Shown here: in pieces, positions 59,748 through 64,000 of the stretch | Position numbering within the stretch: the stretch's first letter is position 1 | How the letters are laid out: each line of letters begins with the position of its first letter | NCBI GenBank assembly: GCA_945883815.1 | Contig: CAMCYJ010000001.1 | Location: forward strand, 1-64,000 | Source of the DNA: Akkermansia muciniphila | GTDB lineage: Bacteria; Verrucomicrobiota; Verrucomicrobiia; Limisphaerales; UBA9464 | Direction of reading: 5' to 3' | Length of the DNA stretch: 64,000 nucleotides | Made by a program: the position numbers and the translations under genes | Notes under the pieces: model-generated | What the model saw: the letters and a program-made list of their open reading frames with translations, nothing else | The model's database searches: none | What the model was told of the DNA's origin: nothing

Positions 59748-60776
59748 TCACACATTGCCCCGAGGGCCGCCGGGAGCCGTTGGCGGCTTGAAGGGCCAGG
59801 CCCCAAGAGGAGACACCGATGGAACAGCCGATGTTGCTTCAGCAAGAGCAACCCCACCCGCGGCAGGCACCATGTTTGCGGCAGGCACCCCGTCCACTTC
59901 GGCCGCCAGCGATTGTTCCAACAGAGGATGTCCCGGCGGGATGAGAGTAATGCGCCCATTCCCAGCGAGAGCCTTTTGTGTCTCGAGAATGGAAAACAGC
60001 GCAGAGGCCACCTCGGGATCGCGGGAAACCTCATTCAGCGCGGCGCCCACGAGCTGCGGACGAATGGCCGAAGCCTTCGCGAATTCAATGGCGGCCCGCC
60101 GTTCCGCGGTGCTGGTGATGATGCTCACCTGATTAGCCCCATCCTGCTTGATGGCCGAAGTCACCTGGCGCAATCGATTGACCACCTTGCTCTCAATTTG
60201 CCGGATCATCGCCACATCCCGGAAATGCACTTTGCGGATGTAGACCGAACCCAAGCGATACCCCCACTCGTGCGACTTGGGCGAAACCTCATCCCGAACG
60301 GTGGAACTCATGCTGTGCCGATTGATGAGCATCGCATTCAGCGGAAGGTTGCTCAGGCAACGCACCGTGGAATTGCTGACATTGGCACCCAGAGATCCCC
60401 GCGGATCGGCGTTCTTGAACAAGTAGGCGACCGGATCGCTAATGAACATCTCGAACCAAATGCCAATACCCATCGGAGCCCCCTCCTCGGAATTGACCGG
60501 CTGACTGCGCTGGTATTGCTGGTCGAGCCGCATGTCGATCACATGACGAGTGCCCAGCCAATTGACGATGAAGGCGCTCAACCCCAGACGCGGCAAGAGG
60601 AAGTGAATTCCGGGTTCATCAATGGTGGCCAGGACCTTGCCGAACAGCACGTACACAACGCACTGGCGCTCTGGAACGATGACGTAAACGCCCAGCAGGC
60701 GCGCCAGCGCAAAGGCCATCGGCACCAAGACCCAGCAACCGATGAATGATAGCAGGAAGGCGATGAGGAAGGTCAT
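59748..60776 (-). CDS. SPFH/Band-7 domain protein 2
   Basis: The 342-residue protein has an N-terminal membrane helix (TFLIAFLLSFIGCWVLVPMA) followed by a Band-7/SPFH domain (YVIVPERQCVVYVLFGKVLA ... GIHFLLPRLG, IWFEMFISDPVAYLFKNADP). A helical stretch follows (VNRLRQVTSAIKQDGANQVS, AERRAAIEFAKASAIRPQ), with a Pro/Ala-rich C-terminal tail from about 285. SPFH proteins oligomerise at the membrane and scaffold proteases or lipid microdomains (HflK/HflC, stomatin, flotillin). It overlaps the gene of a second SPFH protein by four bases (ATGA), as in HflKC-type pairs. A specific partner is not evident. Confidence 0.82.
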   Translation of the reverse strand: MTFLIAFLLSFIGCWVLVPMAFALARLLGVYVIVPERQCVVYVLFGKVLATIDEPGIHFLLPRLGLSAFIVNWLGTRHVIDMRLDQQYQRSQPVNSEEGAPMGIGIWFEMFISDPVAYLFKNADPRGSLGANVSNSTVRCLSNLPLNAMLINRHSMSSTVRDEVSPKSHEWGYRLGSVYIRKVHFRDVAMIRQIESKVVNRLRQVTSAIKQDGANQVSIITSTAERRAAIEFAKASAIRPQLVGAALNEVSRDPEVASALFSILETQKALAGNGRITLIPPGHPLLEQSLAAEVDGVPAANMVPAAGGVALAEATSAVPSVSPLGAWPFKPPTAPGGPRGNV

Positions 60777-61795
60777 GGGCGGGTCTCCAGAAAAATGCGT
60801 TGAGCGCGCTCATACAGGGCCAAATGCACATTGCGGACATAAGCCGCAAGCACCCTGGATCCGTTGCGTTTGAGTTCGGTCAACTGAGCCACCTGACTGG
60901 TGATGGGTTCGACCTCAGCCAGTGCCCGAAGTGTCTCGATTTCGACCGCACGCCGGGATTGCACGATCTTTTGATCAGCCGATGCCTGAGCCAAGCTGAT
61001 GTCCGAAGAGACGTGGTTGTAGGCGGTGTTGATGGCCGCCAGCGCTGAATCAACTTCCGGTGGCGGATCAATGCCAGTGATCAACGACGCATCGAGCGTG
61101 ATGCCGTACCGCGCAGCAGAGGTGCGGCATTCGTTGTCCATGTGCTCGTTCAGATCTCGCAGGTTTTTCCGGATGTCGTTGATGGAAATCCCGGAAACAA
61201 TGGTGGCATCCGGACCACCGGTCACGACTTCGGGAGGATTTTGGGGGGAAACCGGCGGCGCGGCCGGCGCCTCGAAGTTGGCTATCCTCTCCCGCAACAC
61301 GGAGACGAAATAACCCATGACATGGACTATGGGGTGCTTCACGCCAAAGAGGTAGGCGTAGAGATTTCGCTCGGAGACTTGGTATCGGATCTGACCGGTC
61401 AGACCGGTGTTGAGCTGGTCCTTGGTGACCGCCTCCAGGATGGTGCCGTTCTGATTGGCAGAAGGATCTTCGGGATCCCAGGCCATGTTCACCGTCTGGG
61501 TGGCAATGGACACCTTGTACACCCGCTCCCAAGGCCATCTGAAATAGGGCCCACCGGGCTGGATGACTCGAACCAGCGGGTAGTTGTAGCGGGATTTCTC
61601 CTCACTGTTGAGCGATTCGGAAATGGCGTCGCCGCTGGTGGTCAAATCTCCCATTCGCTGCGCCCGGCCAAAGGATGTTTTTACGGCGCGCTCGTTCTGG
61701 TTCACGGTGTAAAGACCCGCGACCAGATACCGAACCAGAAACCACACAACGAAGCCGGAAGCGGCACCGAAGATTATCGAGGTGAGTTCGAACAT
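60773..61795 (-). CDS. SPFH/Band-7 domain protein 1 (HflK-like)
   Basis: The product is about 340 residues with an N-terminal helix (IIFGAASGFVVWFLVRYLVA) and an SPFH domain typical of HflK-type proteins: VNQNERAVKTSFGRAQRMGD, IQPGGPYFRWPWERVYKVSI, DQLNTGLTGQIRYQVSERNL, and HVMGYFVSVLRERIANFEAP. A long coiled-coil region follows (DISLAQASADQKIVQSRRAV). It probably forms a hetero-oligomeric ring with SPFH protein 2, encoded by the overlapping downstream gene. The ATG at 61795 is preferred; a TTG at 61810 is possible. No FtsH gene is adjacent. Confidence 0.83.
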   Translation of the reverse strand: MFELTSIIFGAASGFVVWFLVRYLVAGLYTVNQNERAVKTSFGRAQRMGDLTTSGDAISESLNSEEKSRYNYPLVRVIQPGGPYFRWPWERVYKVSIATQTVNMAWDPEDPSANQNGTILEAVTKDQLNTGLTGQIRYQVSERNLYAYLFGVKHPIVHVMGYFVSVLRERIANFEAPAAPPVSPQNPPEVVTGGPDATIVSGISINDIRKNLRDLNEHMDNECRTSAARYGITLDASLITGIDPPPEVDSALAAINTAYNHVSSDISLAQASADQKIVQSRRAVEIETLRALAEVEPITSQVAQLTELKRNGSRVLAAYVRNVHLALYERAQRIFLETRP

Positions 61796-62162
61796 GGCCT
61801 CTTTTTTCAAACATTAGCTGAATCAATCACCAAACGCAAATCCTGGCATAGACCCGCTGATCGCCGCACCCGAAAGCGTCCCCAATGGCGCACCGTCCCG
61901 AGGGATGGCGTGCAGGTGTCCGATTCTCTCGGTCACGCCAAGGCCGTAAAAGCTCAAGAAAGGCCGATCTCAGGGTGGCGGCAATTGAACCCCAAACCAA
62001 ACACTTCGCATCTGTCGGCCCGCCGCAATCGACTGCATCAGGCGGTGGGCGCGGCGGGCACGGTCGGGGCCGGCTTGCTCTTGCAATCGGGGGCTGTCCC
62101 TGTTCCGACCTTCACGGACCGGAGCCCGTCACCGACGATCCCACATGCCCTGGCCGCCCGAA
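61796..62162. other. Intergenic region, no gene recognised
   Basis: The stretch lies between the SPFH operon start and the end of the phosphatase-like gene, both on the minus strand. A short plus-strand frame (for example GAAGTVGAGLLLQSGAVPVP) has no matching family. The promoter of the SPFH operon should be at its left end. Confidence 0.45.
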
Positions 62163-63320
62163 TCAACGGGGCAACACCTCAGCCACCGGCGGAGCCGCCT
62201 GAGGACTGGCAGCATTGAAGTCTTCACCCAGCAGCGCGGCCACGGTCGCGGCCACCTGAGCCTGGCGAACCAATGGTACACCCTTGCGCTCACCCAGAGC
62301 CGGGGTATCAGGCCCGATGACCGCCATCCACAGGTAGGCCGAGTCGGTGATTTCCCGACCGTGATTCTTCCATGCCACAGGCGCAGGACCCCGACCGTGG
62401 TCAGCTGTGATCACCAGGCTGGTCTTGCCGCGGTATCGCTGCGTGGATTGCACCCGCCTCCACAAGTCCGCCAAAAAGCGGTCGAATCCCTGAGCAGATC
62501 GCAAGTACCGCTCGTAGTTCCCCTCGTGAGCCCAGTCGTCGGTCTCGCCGTAAGAAACGTAGAGGGCGCGCGGTTGGAGGGTGTCGATCGCATGGAACGC
62601 AGCGTACCGGACGAAGGTATCCAACAAGACTCCCGACCAGAGCGTCTTGCTGTGCTCCACCATTTCGTCCAAAGCCCGAGGCACCGGCAGTCGGCGGGTT
62701 CCGGGCGGAACATCGAACCCGCTCCAAATTGGAAAACCCGCCCGAGGCCCATTCAAGACCCACGGCAGCACATCCCAATTGACCACCGCAGCCACCTTGC
62801 CCCGGTATCCCGGCCGGGTGTTCAGCCACTCGAAAACATTGGTGTTGGCGTTGAGCACCTTGTCATTGCTGTCGATCTTCGGATCGGCAATGCCGGTCAG
62901 GAATTCGTTGTAGCCCGGATACGAGAAATTGCGGCCATTGGTCACCCGGACCTCGGAACCCAGCGCCCGATTGCCCAAAAGCTGACCCTGCCGGGCCACC
63001 GTCCCCCACAAGAAGGGAAAGAGCACCTCGCGGCTTTGTTTGGGATCCGGCCTCCAGAACTCGGCCTTGAGTTCATTGGTTTTGCCGACATTGCCATATT
63101 GCTTGGAGATTAGGATTTCTTCGGCCCCTTGGAATACTTCCTCCTGCCGCAGACCATCGGTGGTCACGAGAATCACATAGCGCGTCTTGTTCGCGGCTTG
63201 GGCCGAGAGCAAGAGTCCCATCACGCTCAAAACGCACAGCGCGAGGCGGAAATGAAGACCCGGAAGGGTTGGGGTTCGAGGCAAGGCGAAGGCAGTCACA
63301 GCGAACCGAATCGTGCGCAC
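62163..63320 (-). CDS. Secreted alkaline-phosphatase-superfamily protein
   Basis: The product is about 385 residues from a GTG at 63320. The N-terminal basic stretch and LALCVLSVMGLLLSAQA form a signal peptide. The mature part shows the alkaline-phosphatase fold: YVILVTTDGLRQEEVFQG (metal Asp and the nucleophile position), NFSYPGYNEFLTGIADP, YVSYGETDDWAHEGNYERYL, and SLVITADHGRGPAPVAWKNH (Asp/His metal ligands). It is a phosphatase, phosphodiesterase or sulfatase relative acting in the periplasm; the substrate is not predictable. An ATG at 63221 is an alternative start that would shorten the signal. It is divergent from the next gene. Confidence 0.8.
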   Translation of the reverse strand: MRTIRFAVTAFALPRTPTLPGLHFRLALCVLSVMGLLLSAQAANKTRYVILVTTDGLRQEEVFQGAEEILISKQYGNVGKTNELKAEFWRPDPKQSREVLFPFLWGTVARQGQLLGNRALGSEVRVTNGRNFSYPGYNEFLTGIADPKIDSNDKVLNANTNVFEWLNTRPGYRGKVAAVVNWDVLPWVLNGPRAGFPIWSGFDVPPGTRRLPVPRALDEMVEHSKTLWSGVLLDTFVRYAAFHAIDTLQPRALYVSYGETDDWAHEGNYERYLRSAQGFDRFLADLWRRVQSTQRYRGKTSLVITADHGRGPAPVAWKNHGREITDSAYLWMAVIGPDTPALGERKGVPLVRQAQVAATVAALLGEDFNAASPQAAPPVAEVLPR

Positions 63321-63513
63321 ACCCCAACCATCGGTCAACCGACCGTCCGCAGGTGCAACTCTGGGGACAAAATTCCCAGCCGCCCCCTTCTTGAAACCGA
63401 CTCGACCCACGACACCGCCGACCCAACACCGGCCCGCCTCCGAGCGAGCGGTTCGTTTTCGCTTTGGCACTGACAAATCGGGTCCATAGTCTCCGAGTAA
63501 CCACCGCGTTTCC

Positions 63514-64000
63514 ATGGGCTCAAGAATTCCAACTCCGAACGGCATCCGCTGGGGACTCGCCGGCCTCTTCATTCCTGGCTTGATGGCGGCCCTAGGGCTG
63601 AACGCGGCCTCTCCGAGTCTGGAGTTCAATCGGGACATCCGACGCATTCTTTCGGAGAACTGCTTCCAGTGCCACGGACCTGACGCGGGTGGCGGCAAAG
63701 CCGGCAAGAAAACCCTGCGCTTGGATTTGCCCGAGGCGGCCTACGCCCCGAGAGACGGGCATCCGGCCATCGTCCCCGGGCGACCGGAGCAAAGTGAAGT
63801 CATGCGCCGCATCGTCTCGACCGATCCGGATGACAAGATGCCGCCGCCCGATTCGGGCAAGACCCTGTCGGCCACCGATCGGGCCACTTTGCAAGAGTGG
63901 ATCCGTCAGGGTGCTACGTACTCTCGGCACTGGGCCTATGTCCCGCCGGTTCGTCCCCCGTTGCCGGCCATCGAAGCCCGGACGTGGCCCCGAAATCCCA
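63514..64000 (+). CDS. PSCyt1-type cytochrome protein, N-terminal part (cut by window end)
   Basis: The frame opens at ATG 63514 and runs off the right edge. A signal peptide (WGLAGLFIPGLMAALGLNAA) is followed by a PSCyt1 (planctomycete cytochrome C) domain: LEFNRDIRRILSENCFQCHG with CFQCHG as the heme-binding CxxCH, DAGGGKAGKKTLRLDLPEAA, VPGRPEQSEVMRRIVSTDPD and DKMPPPDSGKTLS, then EWIRQGATYSRHWAYVPPV leading to the expected DUF1549 domain. This gene carries the PSCyt1 domain that the protein encoded at 14550-16724 lacks. A DUF1501 gene would be expected downstream, outside the window. Confidence 0.85.
   Translation, partial: MGSRIPTPNGIRWGLAGLFIPGLMAALGLNAASPSLEFNRDIRRILSENCFQCHGPDAGGGKAGKKTLRLDLPEAAYAPRDGHPAIVPGRPEQSEVMRRIVSTDPDDKMPPPDSGKTLSATDRATLQEWIRQGATYSRHWAYVPPVRPPLPAIEARTWPRNP

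Noticed and set aside
58186..60132. 648-codon plus-strand frame opposite the DHS-like and SPFH genes
   Set aside because: It crosses several recognised genes antisense and has no recognisable motif.
1..64000. tRNA or rRNA genes
   Set aside because: No T-loop/acceptor pattern or conserved rRNA segment was noticed on either strand; a dedicated scan was not possible.

Overview
The window looks like a chromosomal segment of a GC-rich member of the Verrucomicrobiota, probably close to Pedosphaera/Limisphaerales. This is inferred from gene content only: DUF1501 (Tat-exported) and DUF1549/DUF1553 (PSCyt/PSD1) pairs, CotH plus lamin-tail proteins, PQQ-type beta-propellers, DUF2723 membrane proteins, an HpnD/HpnK hopanoid-type pair, and secreted proteins ending in a typical '...FFRI' tail. 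No tRNA, rRNA, CRISPR array or prophage was seen.

Layout. 1-450: an array of small hairpin repeats with a GTAG tetranucleotide directly 5' of each hairpin (minus-strand reading), i.e. REP architecture. 521-8013: a GbsR/MarR-type regulator, a secreted GspC-like protein, a large DUF2723-TPR membrane protein and a class I aminotransferase. 8023-12766: oppABC (no ATPases) with ATGA overlaps, then tpiA-secG. 13085-16724: a DUF1549/1553-DUF1501 pair. 16725-18283: a pilT remnant and an RHH/PIN toxin-antitoxin pair. 18389-24468: eukaryotic-type hisA coupled to a glutaredoxin, a CotH protein with its TPR partner, and homoserine kinase. 24487-29341: a four-gene operon (class I glutamine amidotransferase, Fe-alcohol dehydrogenase, aldehyde dehydrogenase, glutamine-synthetase-like ligase) that fits gamma-glutamylation-based catabolism of an amino alcohol such as ethanolamine.

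29443-38205 is accessory DNA: a REP-associated-type tyrosine transposase, a PQQ propeller, an FkbM methyltransferase, a chimeric gene fragment, a nitroreductase, a D-amino-acid-dehydrogenase-like oxidoreductase, a SOUL protein, a truncated DUF1501 gene, and two related short elements with inverted ends (MITE-like). 38206-41939 is an envelope-biogenesis cluster (bamD-like, lptE-like, PQQ propeller, lgt). leuA follows on the other strand. 44635-46256 is an AT-rich two-gene island of unknown secreted/anchored proteins.

55316 down to 46691 is a tightly packed ten-gene minus-strand run: yicC, gmk, coaC, a histidine kinase, an NtrC-type regulator, a small membrane protein, hpnD, hpnK, an EamA-like protein and apbE. 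Most junctions from the kinase onward are ATGA overlaps, tying housekeeping genes, a sigma-54 circuit and hopanoid-type lipid genes into one probable transcription unit. The right end carries an esterase, an NDP-sugar epimerase, a deoxyhypusine-synthase-like enzyme, two coupled SPFH/Band-7 proteins, an alkaline-phosphatase-superfamily protein, and the start of a second PSCyt1-type cytochrome protein cut by the window edge. Gene functions are inferred from recognised family motifs; no database search was possible.
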